In this document: piece by piece, positions 1 to 8,944 of the stretch
Layout: every line of letters begins with the position of its first letter
Numbering within the stretch: the stretch's first letter is position 1
Assembly (NCBI GenBank): GCA_964469055.1
Contig: CAYXXN010000001.1
Span: 1-52,161 of the forward strand
DNA from: CAYXXN01 sp964469055
GTDB lineage: Bacteria > Acidobacteriota > Thermoanaerobaculia > Multivoradales > JAHEKO01
Reading direction: 5' to 3'
DNA: 52,161 bases
The notes under the pieces: model-generated
What the model was told of the DNA's origin: nothing
Database searches by the model: none
Seen by the model: the letters and a program-made list of their open reading frames with translations, nothing else
Program-made: the position numbers and the translations under genes

Positions 1-1
1 C

Positions 2-340
2 CTCCCCGCGGTCATCGGTTTGACCGTGCCGAGAACCGTCCTGTACGATCGCATTCGTACTCGCCTTCGCGACATGGTGGCGCGAGGGTGGGTGGGGGAG
101 GTGGAAAGCCTGCTCGCCCGCGGCCTCGATCCCTCTCTCCCGGCCTTTCGCGCCATCGGCTATCGGCAGCTGGCTCTTCACCTGCGCGGCGCCACCTCCC
201 TCGACACGGCGCTCGAGCAAACAGCGCGATCGACGCGTCGTTACGCGAAGCGGCAGGAGACATGGTTCCGCCGGCAGGAAAGCGTGCGCTGGGTCTCCGA
301 ACCCGATCCGGCCCACCTACTCGGGCTCCTGGAGGAATGA
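2..340 (+). CDS. miaA: tRNA dimethylallyltransferase MiaA, C-terminal part
   Basis: MiaA transfers a dimethylallyl group to N6 of A37 in tRNAs that read codons starting with U. Only the last 112 codons lie in the window; the frame is open at the left edge, so the P-loop half is outside. What is visible fits the family C-terminus: FRAIGYRQL, then RRYAKRQETWFR close to the end. hfq follows after one base, the same miaA-hfq order as in E. coli. MiaB, which thiolates the MiaA product, is encoded at 33916-35244. Identity is from recognised family motifs. Confidence 0.93.
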   Translation, partial: LPAVIGLTVPRTVLYDRIRTRLRDMVARGWVGEVESLLARGLDPSLPAFRAIGYRQLALHLRGATSLDTALEQTARSTRRYAKRQETWFRRQESVRWVSEPDPAHLLGLLEE

Positions 341-341
341 C

Positions 342-560
342 GTGGCCAAGACCAACATCAACATCCAGGACGGTTTTCTCTTCCAGCACTTGAAGGCCGG
401 CACTGAGCTGCAACTGGGCCTGATGACCGGCAAGACCCTGTCTGGCCAGCTGCGCCGCTTCGACCGCTTCGCCGTCGTGCTGGCGAGCGGCGGCCGCGAG
501 ATCCTCGTCTACAAGCATGCCATCGCGACGCTGGAAGAGGCCGCTCCCGGAGCTCTCTGA
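342..560 (+). CDS. hfq: RNA chaperone Hfq
   Basis: Hfq is a hexameric Sm-like protein that pairs small RNAs with mRNAs. The product is 72 residues. The N-terminus has the family NIQDGFL segment (residues 7-13), Sm1 runs through GQLRRFDRF (35-43), and Sm2 carries the diagnostic VYKHAI (56-61). The start is GTG, one base after the miaA stop. The Sm1 strand is divergent: LQLGLMTGKTLSG where most Hfqs have VSIYLVNGIKLQG. The tail is short, with no long disordered C-terminus. The next gene starts inside its last codons, so these genes are probably co-transcribed. Confidence 0.93.
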   Translation: MAKTNINIQDGFLFQHLKAGTELQLGLMTGKTLSGQLRRFDRFAVVLASGGREILVYKHAIATLEEAAPGAL

Positions 561-1932
561 GCCCGCGAGGCGAGTCGGCGGCCGGCGATCGGCTGCGCGG
601 CCCTCGCGGATCACGGGCCTTCTCGTCTTGCTGACGCTGGTGGGGTGTGCCGGCCTGCGCCCGCGACCGGCGCCGCCTTCGTCCTTCGCCGCGGCGGACC
701 GCCCCTTCCTCGTCTCGCCGATTCAAGGCTACCCTTTCGCCCTGCCCTTGCAGCGCGCGCAGGAGATCACCGCCACCCATCGGGCCCTGGTCGAGACAGG
801 GGCCGGGGACCTCGCGACGCGCAGCGCATCGCAGTGGTTGACTGCGGATCCCCGATTTCACCCCGCCTCCGTGCTGCTGGCGAGCGTCGACTTCGGCGCC
901 GGACGCTGGCAGGAGGCGGCGATGCGGCTCGAGGCGGTGGTCGCCGAGTTGCCTCGCTACGTGGCGGCGCAGCTCCTGCTCGGGAGAACCCGGGAGCGGC
1001 TCGAGGAGATCCCGGCGGCGGTCGCCGCCTACGCGGCGGTGGCGGGCCAGGAGGCGGTGGCAGCAGCGTCCGTGACCCGGCTGCGCTCGCGCGCCGCCGA
1101 GATCCTCGCTGCCCGGATCGGCGATGCCCTGGCGCGAGGGCGCCTGGACGTGGCTCGTGAAGCCCTGCAACAGCTCTCGCAGTGGGCACCCGGCACACTT
1201 TCCACCCTGCGGGCGGAGCTGGCGGTGGGGGAGGCCGCGGGCGAGCCGGAGCGAGCGCTGACGGCAGCCCGCCGGCTCGCGTCGCTGGAGCCCGGCGATC
1301 GGCCGCTCGCCGAGCGGCTCGCCGACCTGGAGCTCGAAGCGGGGGACGCCGGGCGGGGCCTGCAGATCTTGGAAGAACTGGCGGCAAGCCATCCGACGGA
1401 CATGGGGTTGGCCGAGCACCTGGCCGAGGCCCGCTTCCGCTGGCGGCTGCAGCTCCTCCCGGGGCATGTCCGGGACCTCACCGGCCGAGCCGTCCTCACC
1501 CGCGGTGACTTCGCCAGTCTCGTCTTCTGGCTCTTCCCCACCGTCCGCCACGGCCGTGTCGAAGGAGCCACGATCGCCAGCGACATCCTGGAGAGCCCGG
1601 CGCGAAGGGAGATCGCTCGGGTCATCAATCTCGGCCTGCTGGCGGTCGATCCCGATCTCCACCTCTTCCACCCCGAGCGACCGATCACGCGCCAGGAGGC
1701 GCTCGACGCCATCCTGCACCTCCTGCGCGTCCAGAGCTCGCCGGCCGGTTGCAGCGACGCCCCTACTGGTGGTAGCTCGGCGGAGGGCACCTGTGCCGCA
1801 GCCCAACGCTGCGGCCTGATTGCCGATCTCGGCGACTGCTTGCCAGGCGCGCCGCTGAGCGGAGCGGAAGCGATGGCGTTGGCCCGGAACGGTGGCGGGC
1901 TGCTGACCGAGAACGAGGAGCCGGGGGCGTGA
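517..1932 (+). CDS. TPR-containing lipoprotein with SLH-like C-terminus
   Basis: Unrecognised as a named gene; 471 residues. Residues 32-44 form a short hydrophobic stretch ending in lipobox LVGC (Cys44), preceded by an unusually long, Arg-rich N-region. The middle (about 60-320) is Ala/Leu/Arg-rich helical repeat typical of tetratricopeptide proteins, for example QEAAMRLEAVVAELPRYVAA. Residues about 329-405 look like S-layer homology modules: TRGDFASLVFW and FHPERPITRQEALDAIL. The only plausible start is ATG 517, which overlaps hfq by 44 bases. A cell-envelope structural role is inference; the frame is well supported by the tight junctions on both sides. Confidence 0.72.
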   Translation: MPSRRWKRPLPELSEPARRVGGRRSAARPSRITGLLVLLTLVGCAGLRPRPAPPSSFAAADRPFLVSPIQGYPFALPLQRAQEITATHRALVETGAGDLATRSASQWLTADPRFHPASVLLASVDFGAGRWQEAAMRLEAVVAELPRYVAAQLLLGRTRERLEEIPAAVAAYAAVAGQEAVAAASVTRLRSRAAEILAARIGDALARGRLDVAREALQQLSQWAPGTLSTLRAELAVGEAAGEPERALTAARRLASLEPGDRPLAERLADLELEAGDAGRGLQILEELAASHPTDMGLAEHLAEARFRWRLQLLPGHVRDLTGRAVLTRGDFASLVFWLFPTVRHGRVEGATIASDILESPARREIARVINLGLLAVDPDLHLFHPERPITRQEALDAILHLLRVQSSPAGCSDAPTGGSSAEGTCAAAQRCGLIADLGDCLPGAPLSGAEAMALARNGGGLLTENEEPGA

Positions 1933-2486
1933 GCTTCAACCTGCCGAACCTGCTGTCGTTGCTGCGCATGGGCCTGATCCCGCTGTTCGTGATCGCCCTG
2001 CTGCGGGGCGAAACGGTCAAGGCGTTGGCGATCTTCGCCGTGGCCGGACTCTCCGACGCGCTGGACGGCTTGCTGGCGCGGGTCTTGAACCAGCGCTCCT
2101 TGCTCGGTGCCTACCTCGACCCCATCGCCGACAAGCTCCTGCTGACGACGGCGTACATCGGACTGACCGCACTCGACGGGCATACCGGCTTGGTTCCGAT
2201 CCCGATCTGGGTGACCGTGCTGATCATCGCCCGCGACGTCCTGATCCTGGTCGTGGCGCTGGCGTTGGCCCTGGCCCTCGACACCAGCGAGTTCCCGCCG
2301 ACCGTGCTAAGCAAGCTGACCACCTTCTGCCAGATCGCCGGAGTGATCCTCGTCCTGCTGTCGGGTCCGACCGACTGGGTGGATCGAGCGGCGGAGCTGA
2401 CCCTCTACCTCGTCGGCGCGCTGACGGTGGCCTCCGGGCTCGACTACATCTATCGCGCGAGTCGCTTGGTCGGGGCCAACCCATGA
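1929..2486 (+). CDS. pgsA: CDP-alcohol phosphatidyltransferase (PgsA type)
   Basis: Membrane enzyme that probably makes phosphatidylglycerol phosphate from CDP-diacylglycerol and glycerol-3-phosphate. The complete family signature D-x2-DG-x2-AR-x8-G-x3-D-x3-D is present as Asp43, Asp46-Gly47, Ala50-Arg51, Gly60, Asp64 and Asp68. Several hydrophobic segments surround it. Length (185) is normal for PgsA. It starts with GTG overlapping the upstream stop by four bases. The family also includes phosphatidylserine and cardiolipin synthases, so the exact substrate is inferred from size. Confidence 0.85.
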   Translation: MSFNLPNLLSLLRMGLIPLFVIALLRGETVKALAIFAVAGLSDALDGLLARVLNQRSLLGAYLDPIADKLLLTTAYIGLTALDGHTGLVPIPIWVTVLIIARDVLILVVALALALALDTSEFPPTVLSKLTTFCQIAGVILVLLSGPTDWVDRAAELTLYLVGALTVASGLDYIYRASRLVGANP

Positions 2487-3595
2487 AGCGCTTCGATCCC
2501 GCCGTCGTGCGCTTGCTGGTCTTCGTCGCCGCCCTGGCCCTCATCGCGCTCCTGCTCGTCTTCTTCGGCGACATCCTGCAGCCCCTGCTCCTGGGCATGG
2601 GCATCGCCTACCTGCTCGACCCGGCCGTGAGCTGGTTGTCCCGGCACGGCGTGTCGCGTTCGTTCGGAGCCATCCTCATCGCCTTCGTCGCCGTCCTCGC
2701 CGTGGCCCTCGCCCTCATGTTCCTGGTGCCGAGGATCGTGGGGGAGGTTCAGGAGCTCGTAGCGCGGCTGCCGGCTTACAACACGACCTTGCGGGCCAGG
2801 GTGGAGCCCTGGATCGCGGAGCTCGAGGCTCGCTATCCGGCGCAGGTCGCTGAAGCGCGGGCCAGGATCGTCACCACGTTCAACGAAAACCTGCCGGGTC
2901 TGGTGGCCCGGGTCGCGGGTTGGCTGGGCAGCCTCTTCGCCAGCGCGCTCGGTTTCGTTCTCTTCCTCTTGAGCCTGGTCTTCGTGCCGGTGTTCGCCTT
3001 CTATCTGCTCGTTGACTGGCCGCGCCTCCGCCAATCGCTTCTCGACTTGGTGCCGGTGCCGTATCGGGCGGTGACCGTGGAGCGGCTCGGGGAGGTCAAC
3101 TCCGCCCTCGGCAGCTTCCTGCGCGGCCAGCTCACGATCGCCCTCATCCTGGCGACCATCAATGCGACCGGCTTGGTGTTGTTGGGCGTCCCGTTCGGCC
3201 TCGTGGTGGGGCTGGTGGCGGGCCTGGCCAACCTGGTCCCCTACATGGCCCTGGTCGTCGGCCTGGTCCCGGCCCTCCTGCTCTGTTGGGTCGAGCACCA
3301 GAGCTGGCTCCACCTGCTCGGTGTGGCTGGCGTCTTCACCGGCGCTCAGGTGCTGGAGGGAACGGTGTTGAGCCCGCGCATCCTCTCGCGCCACGTCGAC
3401 CTGCACCCGGTGGTGGTGCTCCTGGCGGTGATCGTCGGCGGCAGCCTCTTCGGGTTCCTCGGCATGCTCGTGGCGGTGCCCACCGTCGCCGCGTGCCAGG
3501 TCTTCGTGCGCCATTGGGTGGCGCAGTACAAGCGCTCGAACGTCTATCACGGCAAAGGCGACGAGGCCGCGGGCGCGTCGTCCGGCGCCCCCTGA
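2483..3595 (+). CDS. AI-2E family transporter (PerM/YhhT-like)
   Basis: Polytopic membrane protein of the AI-2E/PerM family (370 residues), whose members export or exchange small solutes and in some cases Na+/H+. The N-terminus has paired hydrophobic helices (about 8-50), then a loop rich in charged residues, then a C-terminal membrane block with the family-like run GLVAGLANLVPYMALVVGLV and a later GGSLFGFLGMLVAVP. ATG overlaps the pgsA stop by four bases (ATGA). The substrate cannot be read from sequence. Confidence 0.85.
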   Translation: MKRFDPAVVRLLVFVAALALIALLLVFFGDILQPLLLGMGIAYLLDPAVSWLSRHGVSRSFGAILIAFVAVLAVALALMFLVPRIVGEVQELVARLPAYNTTLRARVEPWIAELEARYPAQVAEARARIVTTFNENLPGLVARVAGWLGSLFASALGFVLFLLSLVFVPVFAFYLLVDWPRLRQSLLDLVPVPYRAVTVERLGEVNSALGSFLRGQLTIALILATINATGLVLLGVPFGLVVGLVAGLANLVPYMALVVGLVPALLLCWVEHQSWLHLLGVAGVFTGAQVLEGTVLSPRILSRHVDLHPVVVLLAVIVGGSLFGFLGMLVAVPTVAACQVFVRHWVAQYKRSNVYHGKGDEAAGASSGAP

Positions 3596-3619
3596 CGGCG
3601 CGGCTCGCTCTGATACAGT
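3592..3619 (+). promoter_or_regulatory. possible sigma-70-type promoter for dnaE
   Basis: CTGACG at 3592-3597 and TACAGT at 3614-3619, with a 16-base spacer, just after the permease stop and 11 bases before the dnaE ATG. The -35 differs from the TTGAC(C/G) seen elsewhere in the window, so this is tentative. Confidence 0.35.
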
Positions 3620-3630
3620 GCCTACCGGCG

Positions 3631-6600
3631 ATGCCGCCGTTCGTTCACCTCCATCTCCACAGCGAGTACAGCATGCTGGACGGTGCGAACCGTCTGCACG
3701 ACGTGCTCGACAACGCCAAGTCGGCCGGCATGCCCGCGGTGGCTCTCACCGACCATGGCAATCTGTTCGGGGCCATCGAGTTCTACGACGCGGCGCGCAA
3801 GGTGGGCATTCAGCCGATCCTCGGCATGGAGGCCTACGTCGCGCCCGGGCGCCACACGGACCGGGACCCCGCCCAGCGCAGCGCCAACCATCTCGTCCTC
3901 CTGGCCCGCGACGAGCAGGGCTACCGCAATCTGCTGCAGCTGACGACCCGCTCCTTCCTGGACGGCTTCTACTACAAGCCGCGCATCGACCGCGAGCTCC
4001 TGCGCTCCCATGCGGCGGGGCTCATCGGCCTGTCGGCTTGTCTCAAAGGCGAGATCAACGAGCGCATCACGGCGGGGCAGGAAAGCGAGGCCGAGCGCAC
4101 GGCGCGGGACTATGTCGAGCTCTTCGGCGAGGGCAACTTCTACCTCGAGCTCCAGGACCACGGCATTCCGGCCCAACGGCAGGCCAACGAAGTCCTGCGC
4201 CGCATCGCGCGGCGCCTCGGCGCCCCCCTGGTCGCCACCAACGATTGCCACTACCTCCGTCCGGACGACGCCACGGCCCACGACGTCCTGCTGTGCATCG
4301 GCACCCAGAAGACGCTGGCCGACCCGGATCGTCTGCGCTACGCGAGCGACCAGTTCTACCTGAAGAGCGGCGAGGAGATGGCGGCGCTCTTCCCCGACGT
4401 GCCCGAGGCGATCGAGAACACCTTGCGCATCGCCGAGCGATGCCGGCTGGAGCTGCCGAAGGGCACGCAGCTGCCAGCCTTCCCGGTGCCCGCGGGCCAC
4501 ACCCTCGACTCCTTCTTGGTGGCCGTGACCCGCGAGGGCCTCGAGGAACGCCTGGCGGAGCGGCCCGCCGCGGGGGCCGAACGACGGCTCCCGGACGAGG
4601 TCTACCGGGAGCGCCTGGAGCAGGAGATCGGCGTCATCCAGCGCATGGAGTTCGCGGGCTACTTCCTCATCGTGTGGGATTTCATCCGCCACGCCCGCGA
4701 GCGGCACATCCCGGTCGGCCCCGGCCGCGGCTCGGCGGCGGGATCGCTCGTCGCCTGGTCGTTGCACATCACCGACATCGATCCGTTGCGCTACGGCCTC
4801 GTCTTCGAGCGCTTCCTCAACCCCGAGCGCGTCTCGCTACCGGACATCGACATCGATTTCTGCATGCGCCGGCGGGGCGAGGTCATCCAGTACGTCAGCG
4901 AGAAGTACGGCCGCGATCGAGTGGCGCAGATCATCACGTTCGGGACGCTCGGTGCGAAAGCCGTGATCCGCGACGTCGGGCGCGTCCTCGGCCTGCCGTA
5001 CGGCAAGGTCGACCGGATCGCCAAACTGATCCCCGACATGACCAAGTCCGTGCAGGACGCCGTCGAGACGGTGCCGGCGCTGCGGGAAGAGGCGGCAGCC
5101 GACGCCGAAGTGGCGCAGGTGCTGGCGATCGGCTCGCGCCTCGGAGGTCTGACGCGCCACGCCTCGATCCATGCCGCCGGTGTCGTGATCTCACCGCAGC
5201 CGATCGAGCAGCTCGTGCCCCTCTGTCGAACGGCCAACGACGAGATCGTCACTCAGTGGGACAAGGATGTCGTCGAGCGCCTGGGCCTGCTGAAGATGGA
5301 TTTCCTGGGACTCCGGACCTTGACGGTGCTCGACGACACGGTGCGCATGCTCGGTTACCAGGGAATCGATCTCGACCTGGACCGCGTGCCCCTCGACGAC
5401 AGCGAGACGTTCCGTCTGTTCTGCGAGGGCCGTACCGACGGGATCTTCCAGTTCGAGTCGGGCGGCATGAAGGACCTGCTGCGGCGCGCCCCGCCCTCCC
5501 GCTTCGAGGACCTGGCGGCGCTGAACGCCCTCTATCGTCCTGGCGCCCTCGAAGGCGGAACCGTCAAGCAGTACGTCGAATGCAAGCAGGGCCTGCGCAA
5601 ACCCAGGTATCTGCTGCCGCAAGTGCAACCGATCCTGGAGGAAACCTACGGAGTCATCGTCTACCAGGAGCAGGTGATGAAGATCGCCCAGGAGGTCGCC
5701 GGCTTCTCGCTGGGCGCCGGCGACCTGCTGCGCAAGGCGATGGGCAAGAAGGATCCGGAAGCGATGGCGAAGCAGAAGGAGCAGTTCCTCGACGGTGCCG
5801 AGCGCAACGGCGTCAGCCGGACGAAGGCCGGGCAACTGTGGGAGTACATCGCCCCCTTCGCAGGCTACGGCTTCAACAAGAGTCACAGCGTCGCCTACGC
5901 GCTGCTGGCCTACAAGACGGCCTTTCTCAAGGTGCATCACCCCGTGGCGTTCATGGCCGCCATGCTCACCTCGGAGATGGGGAGCAAGGACAACGTCGCC
6001 AAGTACATCCGCGAATGCCGGCAGATGGGCCTGCGCATCCTGCCGCCGGAGATCAACGAGTCGGACTGGGCCTTCACCGCCGTTGGGGACGCCATCCGCT
6101 TCGGCCTGGGGGCGGTCAAGGGAATCGGCGAGGCGGCGGTCGAGACGATCCTCGGCGCCCGCCGCCGCGTGGGGCGCTTCCGCGGCTTGGCGCATCTGGC
6201 GACCGAGGTCGATCTGCGGACCCTCAATCGCGGCGTCTTCGAGGCGCTGATCAAGTCTGGGGCGCTCGACGCCTTCGGGACTCACCGGGCGGCCCTGGTG
6301 GCCGCCCTGGAGGGCATCGTCGATCACGCCCAACAGCGGCGGCGAGAGGTGGAGCAGGGCCAAGGGACCCTGTTCACGAGTGGCCCGGCGCAGGAGCCGT
6401 CCATCCCGAGCTTCGCCCCCTGGGACGAGCGCACGCGGTTGCTGTTCGAGAAGGAAGCGCTCGGCTTCTATCTCACCGGCAACCCCCTGTCGGAGCACCA
6501 AGCGCAGCTGGCGAAGCTCGCGACGCACACCAGCGGCGGTCTGGTCGCCGACGACGAGCGACGGGTCACCCTCGGCGGCATCGTCACCCAGGTACGGCAG

Positions 6601-7062
6601 CGCAAGATCAAGAACGGGCCCAATGCCGGCAAGGTGATGGGGCTCTTCGTGCTCGAGGATCTCGATGGCTCGCTGCCGGTGACGCTCTTCGCGAGCCAGT
6701 ACCAGCAGTACGCGTCGTTGCTGGTCGAGGGCGCCATCGTGCTGGTGCGCGGAGTGGCGCGGGATCGGGGGTCCGGAGTGGAAGTCACGGGGGAGGAGGT
6801 CGTGTCGCTGGACCGCGCTCGCCAGGCGCTGGTGCGCGAAGTGGAGCTCGAGTTGGACGAGCGCTGCACGGCCGGCGAGCTCGTCCGGCTGCGCGAGCTG
6901 TTGGCCGAGCACGCCGGCGACGTGCCGGTCCGCCTGTGCCTTCGCATCGAGGGCCGCTCGCTGCGGGTCGCTCCCGACGAACGCTTTCGGGTGCGCTACG
7001 ACGCGGCGCTGGTCGGCCGACTCGAGGACTTGCTCGGCAAGAGCGCCGTCCGGCCGGCTTGA
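3631..7062 (+). CDS. dnaE: DNA polymerase III alpha subunit
   Basis: Catalytic subunit of the replicative polymerase; 1143 residues, close to E. coli DnaE. The N-terminal PHP domain opens with HLHLHSEYSMLDG. Catalytic acidic residues are in PDIDIDF (Asp405, Asp407) and DFLGL (Asp557), at nearly the same positions as in E. coli (401, 403, 555). PGRGSAAGSLVAW marks the palm. A C-terminal OB fold starts near residue 977 (RRVTLGGIVTQV). The ATG at 3631 was chosen because the PHP domain begins directly after it; the open frame extends further upstream only as a shadow of the permease gene. It has no polymerase-C signature or exonuclease insert, so it is DnaE, not PolC. Confidence 0.97.
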   Translation: MPPFVHLHLHSEYSMLDGANRLHDVLDNAKSAGMPAVALTDHGNLFGAIEFYDAARKVGIQPILGMEAYVAPGRHTDRDPAQRSANHLVLLARDEQGYRNLLQLTTRSFLDGFYYKPRIDRELLRSHAAGLIGLSACLKGEINERITAGQESEAERTARDYVELFGEGNFYLELQDHGIPAQRQANEVLRRIARRLGAPLVATNDCHYLRPDDATAHDVLLCIGTQKTLADPDRLRYASDQFYLKSGEEMAALFPDVPEAIENTLRIAERCRLELPKGTQLPAFPVPAGHTLDSFLVAVTREGLEERLAERPAAGAERRLPDEVYRERLEQEIGVIQRMEFAGYFLIVWDFIRHARERHIPVGPGRGSAAGSLVAWSLHITDIDPLRYGLVFERFLNPERVSLPDIDIDFCMRRRGEVIQYVSEKYGRDRVAQIITFGTLGAKAVIRDVGRVLGLPYGKVDRIAKLIPDMTKSVQDAVETVPALREEAAADAEVAQVLAIGSRLGGLTRHASIHAAGVVISPQPIEQLVPLCRTANDEIVTQWDKDVVERLGLLKMDFLGLRTLTVLDDTVRMLGYQGIDLDLDRVPLDDSETFRLFCEGRTDGIFQFESGGMKDLLRRAPPSRFEDLAALNALYRPGALEGGTVKQYVECKQGLRKPRYLLPQVQPILEETYGVIVYQEQVMKIAQEVAGFSLGAGDLLRKAMGKKDPEAMAKQKEQFLDGAERNGVSRTKAGQLWEYIAPFAGYGFNKSHSVAYALLAYKTAFLKVHHPVAFMAAMLTSEMGSKDNVAKYIRECRQMGLRILPPEINESDWAFTAVGDAIRFGLGAVKGIGEAAVETILGARRRVGRFRGLAHLATEVDLRTLNRGVFEALIKSGALDAFGTHRAALVAALEGIVDHAQQRRREVEQGQGTLFTSGPAQEPSIPSFAPWDERTRLLFEKEALGFYLTGNPLSEHQAQLAKLATHTSGGLVADDERRVTLGGIVTQVRQRKIKNGPNAGKVMGLFVLEDLDGSLPVTLFASQYQQYASLLVEGAIVLVRGVARDRGSGVEVTGEEVVSLDRARQALVREVELELDERCTAGELVRLRELLAEHAGDVPVRLCLRIEGRSLRVAPDERFRVRYDAALVGRLEDLLGKSAVRPA

Positions 7063-7076
7063 GCCGGAGCCTCGCC

Positions 7077-8312
7077 ATGCGCTGGAGCGAGCGCGTCGCC
7101 CTGCCGACCGAGACGAGGATCGTGCTCGCGGCCTTGGCCGCAGCAGCGGCGCCTGCCGAGCTCGTGGCGTTGGTCGGTGGGTTCGTACGCGACCTGCTGT
7201 TGGGCCGCGAGACCCGGGACCTCGACATCGTCGTGGTGGGCCGCGGCGCCGATCTGGCCGACCGCCTGGGCGAGCGGCTGGCGGTGGCGCCGCGCATTCA
7301 CCCGCCGTTCGATACCGCGGAGCTCCGGGTCGGTGAGCTACGCCTCGACGTCGCGAGCGCGCGCCGGGAGCACTACCCGGCCCCGGCAGCCCTACCCGTC
7401 GTCCGACCGGCTGGCCTCGAGGAAGACCTCGGCCGCCGGGACTTCACGGTGAATGCCATGGCGCTGCCGCTGGCGGCCGCGTCGTTGGCGGAGATCGTGG
7501 ATCCGCACCAGGGACGGACGGCGCTCGCGGAGCGGCGGCTGACGGTCCTCCACCCGCTCTCCTTCCGCGACGACCCGACGCGCATCTTGCGCGGCCTCGA
7601 GCTCGCACCTCGGCTGGGATTGCGGTTCGATTCCGAGACCGAGGCGCTGGCGCGCAGCGGCTCGGCGTACCTCGCGGCGCTCTCGCCCAGCCGCCTCCTG
7701 GAGGCTTGGACGCGGCTGTTCCCCGATGCCTCGCGAGTCGGCGAGAAGCTCGCGACGCTCGACCGGCTCGGATCGCTCTCCATCCTCTCGCCCGGACTTC
7801 GCGACTTCCCGCTGGCGGAGGTCGAACGGCTGGTCACTGCCCTGACGGCGCCAGCGGGCGCGGCGGCCGCCACCGGGCGGGCCGTCCTCGCTTGGCTGGC
7901 GCGCCGCGCCGGGCCGAGCGTCGAGCTCGATCTGGCCCGCCGCTTCGGGTACCGGGAGCTCGAGGGGCTCGGCGAGCGGCTGGCGCGGGCCGAATCCGAC
8001 CTTGCGGCCGCGCACCCGCCTCACGAGCTAGAGCGAGCCGTCGCGAACATGGACGAGATCGAGCTGACGGTGCTGGCCGCAACCGCGCCACCGACGGCGG
8101 CCGAACGGGCGAGCCTTGTCCTGGCCCACTGGCGCGCGCTTCGCTTGGCGATCGGCGGCGCCGACCTGGTAGGGGCGGGTTCGCCGCCGGGGCCACTCAT
8201 CGGCGAAGCCCTGCGACGGACGCGCGCCGCGCGACTCGACGGTGAGATCGCGCCCGAGGAGGAGCTCACCTTCGCCTTGGCGTGGCTCGCGCGGCAGGAG
8301 GCGGAGGCATGA
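7077..8312 (+). CDS. cca: tRNA nucleotidyltransferase / poly(A) polymerase family protein
   Basis: Class II nucleotidyltransferase that adds or repairs the 3' CCA of tRNA (411 residues). The head domain has LVGGFVRDLLLG (about 32-43), the catalytic DLD at 48-50, and RRDFTVNAMAL near residue 120. RDDPTRILRGLELAPRLG is the head-to-neck motif. The rest is helical and divergent. ATG 7077 is used; a TTG overlapping the dnaE stop (7059) is an alternative. The family also contains separate CC- and A-adding enzymes, which cannot be told apart by eye. All three tRNA genes in the window already encode CCA, so repair may be its main task. Confidence 0.85.
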   Translation: MRWSERVALPTETRIVLAALAAAAAPAELVALVGGFVRDLLLGRETRDLDIVVVGRGADLADRLGERLAVAPRIHPPFDTAELRVGELRLDVASARREHYPAPAALPVVRPAGLEEDLGRRDFTVNAMALPLAAASLAEIVDPHQGRTALAERRLTVLHPLSFRDDPTRILRGLELAPRLGLRFDSETEALARSGSAYLAALSPSRLLEAWTRLFPDASRVGEKLATLDRLGSLSILSPGLRDFPLAEVERLVTALTAPAGAAAATGRAVLAWLARRAGPSVELDLARRFGYRELEGLGERLARAESDLAAAHPPHELERAVANMDEIELTVLAATAPPTAAERASLVLAHWRALRLAIGGADLVGAGSPPGPLIGEALRRTRAARLDGEIAPEEELTFALAWLARQEAEA

Positions 8313-8944
8313 GGCTGGCGCCATGGCTGCTCGGCGCGTCGGTGGTCGTCCCGGTTGCCGGTCAGGATGGCCGCTCGCAAGAGGCGGCGCGGCTCTCCTG
8401 CGTCTCCGAGCTCGGTCGCTCCGAGGTGACCCTCTTCGCCAACGGCACCCTGCGTAGCCGGCGATGGGACGAGGCCGGGGCGCTCGAGATGACGCTCGCC
8501 GAGCTGTCGCCGGAGGACCTCGCAACCTACCTCGACCGGCTGGCGGGCGAGGACCTGAGCGAGGTGCAGACCGAGCGGGGCGGCGCGGCTGGCCCATGGC
8601 TGGAGACCTGCGCCATGGATCTCGCGTTGCCGGGCCGCGAGGAGCGGCAGGTCCGCTTCGGCGCGCTCGACGCCCTGCCACTGACCCTCGCCAGGGTGGT
8701 CGGCATCCTCCACGAGCTGCGGGCGAGGGCCGAGGAGCGGCGGCCGGTGGAGAGCCTACCCCCGGATTACGTGCCCCAGCGCGGCGACGTGCTGTTGCGC
8801 CAGGACGGTGGTCGCTATCAGGTCGAGGGCCTGACCAGCGATGGCAGGGGAGTGGAGCTGCTCGGTCTCGACCAGCCGCTGACGCTCTACGTGGCCCTCG
8901 ACTCCCTGAGCGGAGAGTTTCGACGCCTCCTGGAGCGGCCGTGA
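8309..8944 (+). CDS. hypothetical secreted protein
   Basis: Unrecognised; 211 residues. ATG at 8309 overlaps the upstream stop by four bases, and GTG of rsmD overlaps its own stop by four, so it sits inside a translationally coupled set. The N-terminus MRLAPWLLGASVVVPVAGQ looks like a short Sec signal peptide with cleavage after VAG. The rest is mixed alpha/beta with no Cys cluster, repeat or catalytic motif that I recognise. Periplasmic location is inferred from the signal only. Confidence 0.7.
   Translation: MRLAPWLLGASVVVPVAGQDGRSQEAARLSCVSELGRSEVTLFANGTLRSRRWDEAGALEMTLAELSPEDLATYLDRLAGEDLSEVQTERGGAAGPWLETCAMDLALPGREERQVRFGALDALPLTLARVVGILHELRARAEERRPVESLPPDYVPQRGDVLLRQDGGRYQVEGLTSDGRGVELLGLDQPLTLYVALDSLSGEFRRLLERP

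Noticed and set aside
358..1806. Long minus-strand open frame opposite the TPR lipoprotein
   Set aside because: Antisense GC-skew shadow; no family motif and it conflicts with well-supported plus-strand genes.
3618..7076. Very long open frame in the +1 register of dnaE
   Set aside because: Shadow frame of dnaE: Arg/Ala/Pro-rich low-information translation; only its end (from 7077) is a real gene.
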